Positions 34,459 through 44,293 of a stretch of 64,000 nt of DNA are shown here, one piece after another (the stretch's first letter is position 1; each line of letters begins with the position of its first letter). The notes under the pieces are model-generated. The model was not told where the DNA came from. It saw only the letters and a program-made list of their open reading frames with translations, and made no database searches. The stretch spans positions 1 to 64,000 of the forward strand of contig NZ_CAESCM010000004.1 in the NCBI RefSeq assembly GCF_903166585.1, in the 5' to 3' direction. This stretch comes from Pedobacter ghigonis (GTDB lineage: Bacteria; Bacteroidota; Bacteroidia; Sphingobacteriales; Sphingobacteriaceae). The position numbers and the translations under genes were made by a program.

Positions 34459-36924
34459 TTATCTTAATAAACTCACAATAATCGCTCCCAAAGAAGCTAC
34501 CGCAGTTCCGATCCCTATCCAGCTCTGCGCAGTCATCCTTTCTCTTTCTGCCCTTTTAGGCACCAAAATTTCTGCACCTGGCTTAATCACCGGATTATTA
34601 TTAAAAAACAAAAATTTGCTTACAGCAGCAGCTGAACCATTTGCATACTTAACATAGCCCCCTCCTTTACGAGCATTAGCTGTAAACCCGCCAGCACCGT
34701 TAATATATTGCCTTAAGCTTTTTCCAGGAAGATAAACAATACTGTTAGGATTTAAGACCTCTCCGGTTACCCGAACCGTTTGTAAGGTGCGTGGTACTCG
34801 AATGATATCACCATCTTCTACAATCAAATCAAATTTAGACTGAGGATCTTTAAGAATACGCTCTAGGTTAATCCCTACCAGATCACTTTGGATTAATTTT
34901 TGTTCAATCTCCTTAGCAACGGTGTCTTTCGCTCCAGTTTCTTGAGCCCTTTTTAAACCCAAAAATTTCTTATCTTCTTCTTCTTTATTGTTAATCGCAT
35001 TTTTATCCTTTGGATTTACCTTCTCAGCGCCAGGTCTTTTTAATGAAGCTCCATCAGCATAAGCAGATGAGGTTAAGCCCCCTGCACGGCGAATCAAATC
35101 AGAAATTCGTTCATTTTTGTTAATAATAGTATATACTCCTGGATAAACAACCTCGCCTTCCAGTTTAACTTGCTTTTGGACCGCATAGCCCTCTGCATTG
35201 CGTACCGATACAATATCAAAAGGTTTTAATACGAAAGGTTCTCCTTCCAATTTTAAATTTTCATTTACATTTACAATAAAAACCTCAGCAGTTTGTGCCG
35301 TGGCAGAAGTAGCCTCACTATTCCTTACCCTTCTCGAGATTTCAATCCTGTTAGGCGTAGCTCCCTCTTTGAACCCACCAGCCAATTGGATTACTGACTC
35401 TAAAGTCATGCCATCCGCAAACTGAAAACTTCCAGGTGCACGTACCTCTCCCTGAATACTTACCTGATATTCATCTCTTAAATCGAAGATGGATGAAATC
35501 GTAACCTTGTCTTCTCGCTGTAAAGCAATATCCGTTTGTGTACCAGCAATAATTTTAGCCACATCAAATGAAATCAGCGCCTGTGTATTATCCGGATTCA
35601 AACGGTTGATATAGCCACGATTTAAAAAAGCTTCCTCGGTTAAACCATCAGCCTTATTAATCAAACTACGGAGTGTTAAACCCTTTTCCAATTCGTAAAC
35701 GCCTGGACGGAACACTGCTCCTAAAATCTCCACACGGTTGGCAAAGCGATCTAATATCGCCTCAACCACATATTTATCTCCATTTTTTGGCACGTAAATA
35801 GGGAAATCGACAGCAGGAATATCATTGATCCGGCGATCGCGATCGGTATTTTGGAAAGCCTTGATCTTAGCGGTATAAGCTTGTGTTGTAAAACCACCTG
35901 CAAAATCGATTACATTTTGTAAGTTCTCACCTTTCACTACCTCGTAAAGTGCTGCTCTTTTTACTTCACCACTAATTTCCACACGGTCATCATATACCGG
36001 AATATTGATCACATCCTGATCCTGTAATCGGATATTAGCTTGTTGAATCCCTTTTAATAAAAAATTATAAATGTCTAAAGTTGCGATGACCCTATTGTTA
36101 CGGATAATTTGAATTTTACGGAAAGATCCGTTTTGAGCTGGTCCGCCTGAAGCGTATAAGGCATTATAAACAGTAGCCAATGAAGGTAGGGTATAAGTAC
36201 CGGGTTTAGTTACATAACCAGTCATAACCACTTTGATACTTCTGATATTACCTAAATTGATCGCCAAATTTGTCCTGCCCGATTTTAGAGAGGGGTAAGT
36301 TTTACTCATGGCCGTTCGGATTTTAGCAGTGGCCTGATCAATACTTAATCCTCCAACGGCAATTCGGCCAACATACTGCAAATTGATAATACCGTCAGGG
36401 CTTACTTCCAAATTATAACTGGCTTCATTATCTCCCGTTAAGTCGATTACCAATTTATCATCGGGTCCGATTACATAGCCTTTAGGAGTAGCCATGCGTA
36501 AATTGGGTTCAAAGGTAATATTACCATTTCTAAACAGCTCTGATCCAAATATTTTCGGCCCGATTTCGCTATCTTCTTCTTTTTTTTCGTTATTAATTTC
36601 GCCACCAGCAGTAGTTTCACTAAGCTCTCGGCCTGTAACCACAGGTTTTTGCTCTACTTGTACGGCAGAGCCTTGTTTCCTCACTTTAGCCACTCTTGCG
36701 CGCAGCTTTTGAATCTCATCGGCTTTCATGCCTTGGGCAGAAGCCATTTGTTCCAACTGGGCATCATTATAGCCTACAGATTCTGCTTTTTTAATCATTT
36801 GCAAAATCTGCGCATCCGATAGTTCATCAACCTTTACGTTCGAATAATTCTGCGCAAAAGACTGAAAATGGACAAATAAACAGAGAACAAGAAGGGATAG
36901 AAATAATTTTATGCTTTGTTTCAT
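34459..36924 (-). CDS. wza: Polysaccharide export outer-membrane protein (Wza-like, multi-SLBB)
   Basis: 821 residues from ATG 36924, which begins a good signal peptide (MKQSIKLFLSLLVLCLF, cleavage after FAQ); an ATG at 36960 would overlap gmd. A Poly_export domain (about 150-240, PDDKLVIDL) is followed by six SLBB-type repeats with the pattern PGxY/F...LxxxIxxAGG (about 250, 330, 410, 500, 600, 730). A final helix at about 800-820 (WIGIGTAVASLGAIIVSLL) may cross the outer membrane as in Wza. No lipobox. E. coli Wza has 379 residues, so this is the long Bacteroidota form. Confidence 0.85.
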   Translation of the reverse strand: MKQSIKLFLSLLVLCLFVHFQSFAQNYSNVKVDELSDAQILQMIKKAESVGYNDAQLEQMASAQGMKADEIQKLRARVAKVRKQGSAVQVEQKPVVTGRELSETTAGGEINNEKKEEDSEIGPKIFGSELFRNGNITFEPNLRMATPKGYVIGPDDKLVIDLTGDNEASYNLEVSPDGIINLQYVGRIAVGGLSIDQATAKIRTAMSKTYPSLKSGRTNLAINLGNIRSIKVVMTGYVTKPGTYTLPSLATVYNALYASGGPAQNGSFRKIQIIRNNRVIATLDIYNFLLKGIQQANIRLQDQDVINIPVYDDRVEISGEVKRAALYEVVKGENLQNVIDFAGGFTTQAYTAKIKAFQNTDRDRRINDIPAVDFPIYVPKNGDKYVVEAILDRFANRVEILGAVFRPGVYELEKGLTLRSLINKADGLTEEAFLNRGYINRLNPDNTQALISFDVAKIIAGTQTDIALQREDKVTISSIFDLRDEYQVSIQGEVRAPGSFQFADGMTLESVIQLAGGFKEGATPNRIEISRRVRNSEATSATAQTAEVFIVNVNENLKLEGEPFVLKPFDIVSVRNAEGYAVQKQVKLEGEVVYPGVYTIINKNERISDLIRRAGGLTSSAYADGASLKRPGAEKVNPKDKNAINNKEEEDKKFLGLKRAQETGAKDTVAKEIEQKLIQSDLVGINLERILKDPQSKFDLIVEDGDIIRVPRTLQTVRVTGEVLNPNSIVYLPGKSLRQYINGAGGFTANARKGGGYVKYANGSAAAVSKFLFFNNNPVIKPGAEILVPKRAERERMTAQSWIGIGTAVASLGAIIVSLLR

Positions 36925-36952
36925 AGGTTTCCGAAATAATCGGCAGGTAATG

Positions 36953-38089
36953 TTATTCAAAATAATTTAAGGTTTTAAAACCTCCTTCATTCAGGTACTC
37001 ATCTTTCTTCATTAAATGAAGATCAGACAAAGCCATCTCTTTAACTAGTGCTGGCAAATCATATTGTGGCTCCCACCCCAGCTGGGTTTTAGATTTGGTT
37101 GGGTCGCCAAGTAAAAGATCAACTTCTGTTGGCCGGTAATATTTAGGGTCTACACGAACTACTGTACTACCCAAAAATAACTTATCAGGGTCTAAGCCTA
37201 AACTACTAACCACCTCAACATCTAAACCGATGATTACACCTTTTTCGTTTTCATCCTTGCCGCTAAACTCAATAGCTATACCCAGTTCTGCAAAACTCAT
37301 GCGGACAAAATCGCGCACAGTAGTGGTTACACCTGTGGCAATAACGAAATCTTCGGGTTTTTCCTGTTGCAGAATTAACCACATGGCTTCGATATAATCT
37401 TTGGCATGTCCCCAATCGCGTTGCGCAGAAAGATTTCCCAAATATAAACACTGCTGTAGGCCTAATGCAATTTTGGCCGCTGCGCGTGTAATTTTACGAG
37501 TCACAAAAGTTTCTCCCCTTAACGGGCTTTCATGATTAAATAAAATCCCATTACTGGCAAACATGCCATAGGCTTCACGGTAGTTTACGGTAATCCAGTA
37601 AGCATACATCTTGGCAACAGCATAGGGCGAACGCGGGTAAAAAGGAGTACTTTCACTCTGTGGAACAGCCTGCACCAAACCATATAATTCAGAGGTGCTG
37701 GCCTGGTAAATTTTGGTTTTACGAGTTAAGCCCAAAATCCTGATGGCTTCGAGTAAACGCAAAGTACCAATACCATCGGCATTAGCGGTATATTCAGGCA
37801 TTTCAAAGCTCACATGCACATGGCTCATTGCTGCCAGGTTATAAATTTCATCAGGTTGTGTTTCCTGAATAATCCGGATAAGATTGGTTGAATCAGTTAA
37901 ATCGCCATAATGCAATTTAAAATTTACATGGCTTTCGTGCTGATCTTGGTAGAGATGATCAATCCGATCGGTATTAAATAATGATGAACGTCTTTTTATA
38001 CCATGCACAAAATAGCCCTTTCTAAGCAGAAATTCTGCCAGATAAGCACCGTCTTGTCCAGTAACGCCAGTGATAAGGGCAACCCTCAT
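36953..38089 (-). CDS. gmd: GDP-mannose 4,6-dehydratase
   Basis: 378 residues. [17 protein letters not shown] (5-21), the NADP-binding RRSS segment (about 34), NLAAMSHV (about 84-91), the STSE...YAVAKMYAY catalytic stretch (Ser-Glu, Tyr, Lys; about 127-160) and [14 protein letters not shown] (about 217-230) are all intact. It makes GDP-4-keto-6-deoxy-D-mannose, the precursor of GDP-L-fucose, GDP-D-rhamnose, perosamine and others. No reductase (fcl, rmd) or aminotransferase for this product is adjacent. It heads the long minus-strand run, with TATGTTTG (38121-38114) 24 bp upstream. Confidence 0.95.
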   Translation of the reverse strand: MRVALITGVTGQDGAYLAEFLLRKGYFVHGIKRRSSLFNTDRIDHLYQDQHESHVNFKLHYGDLTDSTNLIRIIQETQPDEIYNLAAMSHVHVSFEMPEYTANADGIGTLRLLEAIRILGLTRKTKIYQASTSELYGLVQAVPQSESTPFYPRSPYAVAKMYAYWITVNYREAYGMFASNGILFNHESPLRGETFVTRKITRAAAKIALGLQQCLYLGNLSAQRDWGHAKDYIEAMWLILQQEKPEDFVIATGVTTTVRDFVRMSFAELGIAIEFSGKDENEKGVIIGLDVEVVSSLGLDPDKLFLGSTVVRVDPKYYRPTEVDLLLGDPTKSKTQLGWEPQYDLPALVKEMALSDLHLMKKDEYLNEGGFKTLNYFE

Positions 38090-38113
38090 AAATTATCATA
38101 GGTTTTAAGCACG

Positions 38114-38121
38114 CAAACATA
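38114..38121 (-). promoter_or_regulatory. gmd -7 element (head of polysaccharide operon)
   Basis: TATGTTTG on the minus strand, a full match to TAnnTTTG, 24 bp before the gmd ATG. The -33 region holds only a run of T, so the promoter may be weak or helped by an activator. Genes from gmd to the acyltransferase end near 19.6 kb follow with little spacing, so it may drive a very long transcript. Confidence 0.5.
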
Positions 38122-38385
38122 CATAATAATTCTTTTGTAAAAAAACGAATTGATTAGCTGAATAGAATTGAAATGGATAAATGCACAATAACACTCCTGA
38201 ATCTTTTGGCAAATGAAATTAAATCTCAACAACATTTAGCTCTACCAAGCCAACAATAACACAAAATACTCATAATCAATGTATTAAAAAAAACACAAAA
38301 GAATCAAATGAGCTCCACTATTTCCATTGATAGTTCAGAATTATTTTTATTTTTACAGCTCCTTATTGTCTCGCTAAATATTTTT

Positions 38386-39048
38386 ATGAACAGAATCCCA
38401 CTGGTTATCTTTTTACTATTGATTTCATCCGGTCTTAAAGCACAAAATACAGCCGATTACAATTATTCGATTGGCATAAAAGCTTTTAGTATAATACAAT
38501 TACCTAAAATCCTGAATCAAACCAATGTGCAGGATTATACCAATGTTTACGGAAACGGTTTATTCATTAAGTTTAACGATAACCAAATCAGTTATCGCAT
38601 CAATGGAAATTATTTTAGGGATGATATCAGATTCGATAATAATTATGAAACCGCTAATGGTACCGTTACAGATTATAGCTTTAAAATCGGCTTCGAAAAA
38701 AACTTTACCTACTCCCGGATTCAGCCTTACTTTGCCTTAGACCTTGGCTACCGTTCCAATCGCTTTACAGGCACGCTACAGCCCAACGGAGTTTCATCGG
38801 TTAACAGAAATGCAGATATTTCAAAGAGTGGTTTAGTGGTCTCCCCTTCAATTGGATTAAAAATAAATATCCTCCCGCAATTACTTTTATTTGCAGAGAG
38901 TAATTTAGATTTTTATTTTTCTTATGAGCGGCAGGACATTTCAGAACCCAACAGTACTTCACGGGCGGTAAATACTTACAATAAATTAGAAAGCTTATTA
39001 AATCCAATTTCTGCTGGATTACAGTTTCAGATTAATAGAAAAAACTAA
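38386..39048 (+). CDS. Small outer-membrane beta-barrel protein
   Basis: 220 residues from ATG 38386, which starts a clean signal peptide (MNRIPLVIFLLLISSGLKAQ); an upstream in-frame ATG at 38308 adds 26 residues that weaken it. The mature part has alternating strands with aromatic ends (FKIGFEKNF, YFALDLGYRS, GLKINILPQLLLFAES) like an eight-stranded porin-type barrel, and no catalytic motif. It is the only plus-strand gene inside the polysaccharide locus, lying between divergent gmd and convergent ugd-like genes. Function unknown. Confidence 0.65.
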   Translation: MNRIPLVIFLLLISSGLKAQNTADYNYSIGIKAFSIIQLPKILNQTNVQDYTNVYGNGLFIKFNDNQISYRINGNYFRDDIRFDNNYETANGTVTDYSFKIGFEKNFTYSRIQPYFALDLGYRSNRFTGTLQPNGVSSVNRNADISKSGLVVSPSIGLKINILPQLLLFAESNLDFYFSYERQDISEPNSTSRAVNTYNKLESLLNPISAGLQFQINRKN

Positions 39049-39076
39049 GAGATAATAAGATTGCTAACCAGCCTTA

Positions 39077-40360
39077 CTATAGCCTGGCATCTGCCAAATC
39101 GCGGTCGATAAAAGATTTAGTATCAAAAATCAGTGTTCCCTTTTCCCTGAAGCGGGTGTAATCAATAGCTAAAAATTGTTGGTGTGCCACGGCTAAAATC
39201 ACCACATCATATTGCCCAAACTGGCGGCTATCAATCAACTGGATTTGATATTCAGCTTTTACGGCTGTGGTATTTGCCCAGGGGTCGTAAACGTCAACTT
39301 CCATACTGAACGATTTCAGTTCTTTATAAATATCAATCACCCGGGTATTGCGGGTATCGGGGCAATTCTCTTTAAAAGCAAAGCCCAAAATCAAGGCTTT
39401 AGCACCATTAATCACTTTGTTCTTAGCAGCGAGCATTTTAACAACCTTATTGGCCACAAATAGGCCCATATTATCATTTACCCTCCGTCCGGATAAGATC
39501 ACTTCAGGCTTATAACCCAAAGCTTCAGATTTATGGGCCAGATAATATGGATCTACCCCAATGCAATGTCCACCTACCAAACCCGGTTTATAATTCAGGA
39601 AATTCCACTTGGTAGCTGCAGCGGCTAGTACATCCGCCGTATCAATGCCCATGCGGTCGAAAATTAAGGCCAGTTCGTTTACAAAAGAGATATTAACGTC
39701 ACGCTGTGCATTTTCAATAGCTTTAGAAGCTTCTGCCACTTTAATACTGGGAGCTAAGTGCGTTCCTGCAGTGATAACCGAGGCATAAAGCTGATCGATT
39801 TCGGATGCAATGGCTGGAGTAGAGCCAGAAGTTACCTTTTTAATTTTGGTGAGGGTATTAACCTTATCGCCGGGATTAATCCGCTCAGGAGAGTAACCAC
39901 AAAAGAAATCAGTATTATATTTTAGCTTTGATTTCTTTTCCAAAACCGGTACGCAGTCTTCTTCAGTACAACCTGGATAAACGGTCGATTCGTAAATGAC
40001 AATATCACCTTTTTTAAGCACCCCACCTAACATATTGCTGGCAGCAAGTAAGGGTTGCAAATCTGGTCGTTTAAGATGATCGATAGGAGTAGGGACGGTG
40101 ACAATATAGATCGTACAAGCTTTCAGATCATTCAGCTGTGCACTTAATTTTAATCCAGCGCTTGTGTTTTCAGAATTAAGTACAAATTTCAAATCATCCA
40201 GGTTGGCTTCGTTTGTACGGTCTTCGAACTGATTAAGTTCCACTACCCGGGTTTCATTGATATCGAAACCAATTACTTTATATTTTTTAGCAAATTCGAT
40301 AGCCAATGGTAACCCCACATAACCCAAACCTATAATGGCAATCTGCTTTTTTGTATTCAT
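39077..40360 (-). CDS. UDP-HexNAc dehydrogenase (WbpO/TviB type)
   Basis: 427 residues. IIGLGYVGLPLA (about 9-20) binds NAD, VPTPID (about 90) and GYSPERINPGD (about 153-163) are typical of the WbpO/TviB branch, and GGHCIGVDPYYL (about 262-273) carries the catalytic Cys. It oxidises C6 of UDP-GlcNAc or UDP-GalNAc in two steps to the uronic acid. Such acids are frequent in acidic O-antigens and capsules. It has a -7 box TATCTTTG (40387-40380) 19 bp upstream. UDP-GlcNAc versus UDP-GalNAc cannot be decided by eye. Confidence 0.88.
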   Translation of the reverse strand: MNTKKQIAIIGLGYVGLPLAIEFAKKYKVIGFDINETRVVELNQFEDRTNEANLDDLKFVLNSENTSAGLKLSAQLNDLKACTIYIVTVPTPIDHLKRPDLQPLLAASNMLGGVLKKGDIVIYESTVYPGCTEEDCVPVLEKKSKLKYNTDFFCGYSPERINPGDKVNTLTKIKKVTSGSTPAIASEIDQLYASVITAGTHLAPSIKVAEASKAIENAQRDVNISFVNELALIFDRMGIDTADVLAAAATKWNFLNYKPGLVGGHCIGVDPYYLAHKSEALGYKPEVILSGRRVNDNMGLFVANKVVKMLAAKNKVINGAKALILGFAFKENCPDTRNTRVIDIYKELKSFSMEVDVYDPWANTTAVKAEYQIQLIDSRQFGQYDVVILAVAHQQFLAIDYTRFREKGTLIFDTKSFIDRDLADARL

Positions 40361-40379
40361 TTTTATTTCGGTAATTGGG

Positions 40380-40387
40380 CAAAGATA
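40380..40387 (-). promoter_or_regulatory. -7 element of the UDP-HexNAc dehydrogenase gene
   Basis: TATCTTTG on the minus strand, matching TAnnTTTG, 19 bp upstream of the ATG at 40360. No clear TTG at the -33 position. Confidence 0.45.
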
Positions 40388-40435
40388 AGATAAATCGGAT
40401 AAGCTGAGCGCGCTTTCAGCAATCCGTTAGTCGTC

Positions 40436-40561
40436 ACCCTGAACTCGTTTCAGGGTCTCACCTAAATTAAGTACAATGCATTAAAAGATGCTAATCACGG
40501 AGTAGCTATTAGGCATTAAAAAACAACAAAAGCACTAATAAAACAAATCCGATAGCTATCG
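40436..40561. repeat. Interspersed palindromic repeat region
   Basis: ACCCTGAA (40436-40443) pairs with TTCAGGGT (40449-40456) around a CTCGT loop; about 95 bp further is the 12-bp perfect palindrome CGATAGCTATCG (40550-40561), followed by CAGGGTGA. The bounding CACCCTGA ... GGGTGA pattern suggests one interspersed element of about 140 bp. Similar CACCCTGAAC...TTCAGGGT hairpins are frequent between genes in many environmental bacteria. It has no coding potential. Confidence 0.5.
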
Positions 40562-40615
40562 AATCAGCAGGGTGATAAGAACAGATACAGGGGATATAAA
40601 TAGACTAAAATAAAA

Positions 40616-40648
40616 AATCACCAATCAGCAATAACCTGAATGGTGATT
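40616..40648 (-). terminator. rfbA terminator
   Basis: On the minus strand, AATCACCA (40648-40641) pairs with TGGTGATT (40623-40616), with an inner CAG/CTG pairing, followed by TTTTTATTTTA. It lies 31 bp beyond the rfbA stop. Confidence 0.75.
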
Positions 40649-40678
40649 CGATATAATTTAGTTAGCCTATTAAATGGT

Positions 40679-41539
<861 letters not shown>

Positions 41540-41601
41540 ATTTTATTTAATCGGTTTTTAAATTACAGTTAACCGATTTAAACGGTTAACCCATAACAAT
41601 T

Positions 41602-42462
41602 TTATTGATCTTTAATTTTAGATATACAATCCTCCAGACTATCTCTCCAGTAGGGAATTTCGATATTAAATGTTTTCTTAATCTTCGTTTTATCCATTAC
41701 TGAAAACGGAGGACGAGTAGCTCTAGTTGGATAAGCCGATCCTGGAATCGGATTTACTTTTACCTGTGTTTTACTAATGTCAAATATAGCAGTTGCAAAA
41801 TCAAACCACGATGTTACCCCTTCATTGCTATAGTGATAAATACCATAATCCCTTTGCCCGGATTCGATGATATCATATATGGCATTAGCCAAATCGATAG
41901 CATAAGTTGGTGTACCTACCTGATCAGCAATAATATTCAGTTCATCCCGTTCCGCACCAAGTTTAAGCATGGTTTTAACAAAGTTATTGGCATATTCAGA
42001 GTACAACCAGCTGGTGCGGATAATAAAATGAGCTGGCAAATTCGCGGCAACGACCTTTTCCCCGTCCAACTTGGTTACACCATACACATTGATGGGTTTA
42101 GCTTCGTCAACCTCTTTTAACAACTTTACATCATTCCCTTCAAAAACGAAATCAGTAGAAACATGAACCAAAGCTGCATCATTTGTGGCACAAGCTGATG
42201 CCAGATAACCTGCACCGGTCTCATTGATGGCTTTAGCTAACTCAACCTCATCTTCAGCTTTATCAACAGCGGTATAAGCTGCGCAATTAATTACAAATGT
42301 TGGTTGCTCTTTTGCCAATAGCGTGTTGAGTACGGTTTCATCTAAAATATTGCCATCCTGCTCAGCTGGAAAAACAATTCCGGTAATCCCCCTACGCTCT
42401 GCAACTGTTTTTAAACATTGCCCTAGCTGTCCGCCAGCACCAATTACTAATATTTTGCTCAT
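41602..42462 (-). CDS. rfbD: dTDP-4-dehydrorhamnose reductase
   Basis: 286 residues. Short SDR-type ILVIGAGGQLGQCL (about 4-17), NCAAYTAVDKAE (about 59-70), HVSTDFVF (about 100-107) and YGVTKLDGE with the Tyr-Lys pair (about 127-135). It reduces dTDP-4-keto-L-rhamnose to dTDP-L-rhamnose with NADPH. It overlaps the rfbC stop by 4 bp. Its end lies 62 bp before rfbA. Confidence 0.95.
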   Translation of the reverse strand: MSKILVIGAGGQLGQCLKTVAERRGITGIVFPAEQDGNILDETVLNTLLAKEQPTFVINCAAYTAVDKAEDEVELAKAINETGAGYLASACATNDAALVHVSTDFVFEGNDVKLLKEVDEAKPINVYGVTKLDGEKVVAANLPAHFIIRTSWLYSEYANNFVKTMLKLGAERDELNIIADQVGTPTYAIDLANAIYDIIESGQRDYGIYHYSNEGVTSWFDFATAIFDISKTQVKVNPIPGSAYPTRATRPPFSVMDKTKIKKTFNIEIPYWRDSLEDCISKIKDQ

Positions 42463-43007
42463 ATATGCTGTAAAACTGAAAAGGGTTTTAAAAGAAGGTC
42501 CTTATCTGAAATAGCCTGATCCTCTTCTGGAATCAACCAGTCGATGTTCAGGTCGGCATCGTTGTAAATTACGCCTGTTTCAGAAGCTTTATTGAAAAAA
42601 TTATCACACTTGTATAAAAACTCAGCAGTTTCGCTCAATACCGAAAAGCCATGTACAAAGCCGCGAGGAATATACAACTGCAATTTATTTTCTGCACTTA
42701 AACGTACGGCAATATGTTTGCCGTAAGTAGGTGAGCTTGGGCGCACATCAACCGCGACATCCAATACTTCGCCTTTAGTAACGCGAACTAATTTAGCCTG
42801 TGCAAATTCTCCAGTTTGGGCATGTAGACCACGTATTACTCCATATGAAGAATAAGATTGATTATCCTGTACAAATCTACCCGATAAACCCGTTTGCTCT
42901 TCAAAGGTATTTTGATTAAAACTTTCAAAAAAATAACCCCTAGGGTCTTCAAATACCCGTGGTTTAATAATTAGACAGTCTTTTAATCCCGTTTGTTCAA
43001 TTTCCAT
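42459..43007 (-). CDS. rfbC: dTDP-4-dehydrorhamnose 3,5-epimerase
   Basis: 182 residues of the cupin fold. VFEDPRGYFFESFN (about 18-31), GVIRGLHAQ (about 57-65, His of the catalytic dyad), VLDVAVDVR (about 80-88) and PRGFVHGFSVLS (about 115-126) are diagnostic. It inverts C3 and C5 of dTDP-4-keto-6-deoxyglucose. It shares one base with rfbB's stop and 4 bp with rfbD. Confidence 0.96.
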   Translation of the reverse strand: MEIEQTGLKDCLIIKPRVFEDPRGYFFESFNQNTFEEQTGLSGRFVQDNQSYSSYGVIRGLHAQTGEFAQAKLVRVTKGEVLDVAVDVRPSSPTYGKHIAVRLSAENKLQLYIPRGFVHGFSVLSETAEFLYKCDNFFNKASETGVIYNDADLNIDWLIPEEDQAISDKDLLLKPFSVLQHI

Positions 43008-44059
43008 TATTTGCTGTTGTACTGTTGTTCGTAATAAGATTGATAATTGCCTGAAGTTACATTGTTTAACCAGTCTTCATTTTGCAGATACCAGTCTACC
43101 GTTTTAGCTAAGCCTTCTTCAAATTGTAAACTTGGTACCCAGTCTAACTGCTCCTGTAATTTAGTCGAATCGATAGCATAGCGCAAATCGTGTCCAGCAC
43201 GGTCGGTTACATAGGTAATCAGTTTAGCAGACTCCCCTTTTTCACGCCCCAATTTTTCATCCATGATGTTGCACAACAGATTAATCAGATCGATATTTTT
43301 CCATTCGTTATGGCCACCAATGTTGTAGGTATCGCCAGTTTTTGAGTTGTGGAAAATCACATCAATGGCACGGGCATGATCTTCAACCCATAACCAGTCG
43401 CGTACATTTTCGCCTTTACCATAAACAGGTACAGGCTTATTGTTTTTGATATTATTAATGGCTAACGGAATCAGTTTCTCAGGAAAATGATGCGAGCCAT
43501 AATTATTTGAACAATTGGAAATTACACAGTCCATGCCATAAGTGTCGTGATAAGCACGAACAAAATGATCAGAACTGGCTTTTGAAGCCGAATATGGGCT
43601 GTGAGGATCGTAAGCCGTAGTTTCGGTAAACATACCTATTTCACCCAAAGCACCATAAACCTCATCGGTGCTTACATGATAGAAACGTTTCTGCTCGTAG
43701 CTCCCTTTCCAGTGAGCTCTGGCTGCATTTAATAAATTTACCGTGCCAATCACATTAGTCATTACAAAAGCTGTCGGATCGGAAATAGAACGATCTACAT
43801 GGCTTTCTGCAGCCAAATGAATTACAGCATCGAAATTCTCTGTTTTGAAAAGCGCATCAATCGCGTGTGCATCGGTGATATCTTCTTTTACAAACCGGTA
43901 ATTGGGCTTATTTTCGATATCGGTTAAATTAGCAAGATTACCCGCATAGGTTAATTTGTCTAAATTTACAATCTCATATTGAGGATAATTATTAACGAAA
44001 CGGCGTACTACATGAGACCCTATAAATCCAGCACCACCAGTAATTAAGATTTTTTTCAC
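43007..44059 (-). CDS. rfbB: dTDP-glucose 4,6-dehydratase
   Basis: 350 residues. ILITGGAGFIGSHVVR (4-19) binds NAD, HLAAESHVDRS (about 80-90), STDEVYG (about 128-134: Thr, Asp, Glu catalytic residues) and YSASKASSDH (about 154-163: Tyr, Lys). It makes dTDP-4-keto-6-deoxyglucose. First gene of the rfbBCDA operon, with a recognisable promoter 25 bp upstream. Confidence 0.97.
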   Translation of the reverse strand: MKKILITGGAGFIGSHVVRRFVNNYPQYEIVNLDKLTYAGNLANLTDIENKPNYRFVKEDITDAHAIDALFKTENFDAVIHLAAESHVDRSISDPTAFVMTNVIGTVNLLNAARAHWKGSYEQKRFYHVSTDEVYGALGEIGMFTETTAYDPHSPYSASKASSDHFVRAYHDTYGMDCVISNCSNNYGSHHFPEKLIPLAINNIKNNKPVPVYGKGENVRDWLWVEDHARAIDVIFHNSKTGDTYNIGGHNEWKNIDLINLLCNIMDEKLGREKGESAKLITYVTDRAGHDLRYAIDSTKLQEQLDWVPSLQFEEGLAKTVDWYLQNEDWLNNVTSGNYQSYYEQQYNSK

Positions 44060-44083
44060 AGTTATTAAATGAATTTCAGTCAG

Positions 44084-44114
44084 CTAAATTAAGCCAGATT
44101 TAGTTGAATTACAA
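44084..44114 (-). promoter_or_regulatory. rfb operon promoter
   Basis: On the minus strand, TTG (44114-44112), 20 bp, TAATTTAG (44091-44084), one mismatch to TAnnTTTG. It would start transcription about 20 bp upstream of the rfbB ATG. Confidence 0.55.
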
Positions 44115-44293
44115 CTAATTTTGTTTTTTAGTGTCGATTATTGTTGAAGTATTTAAACATTCTCCGAAATTTAACAACCAAGGTTGTTAACACACAAGTT
44201 AATTTGCATGTTTTTAATAAGAGCTTTATTTTCAGAAAAAAATTAAAGAAGTTGTTGCCATTTCATTAGAAGGAAAGATTCAAAATATGTTTT

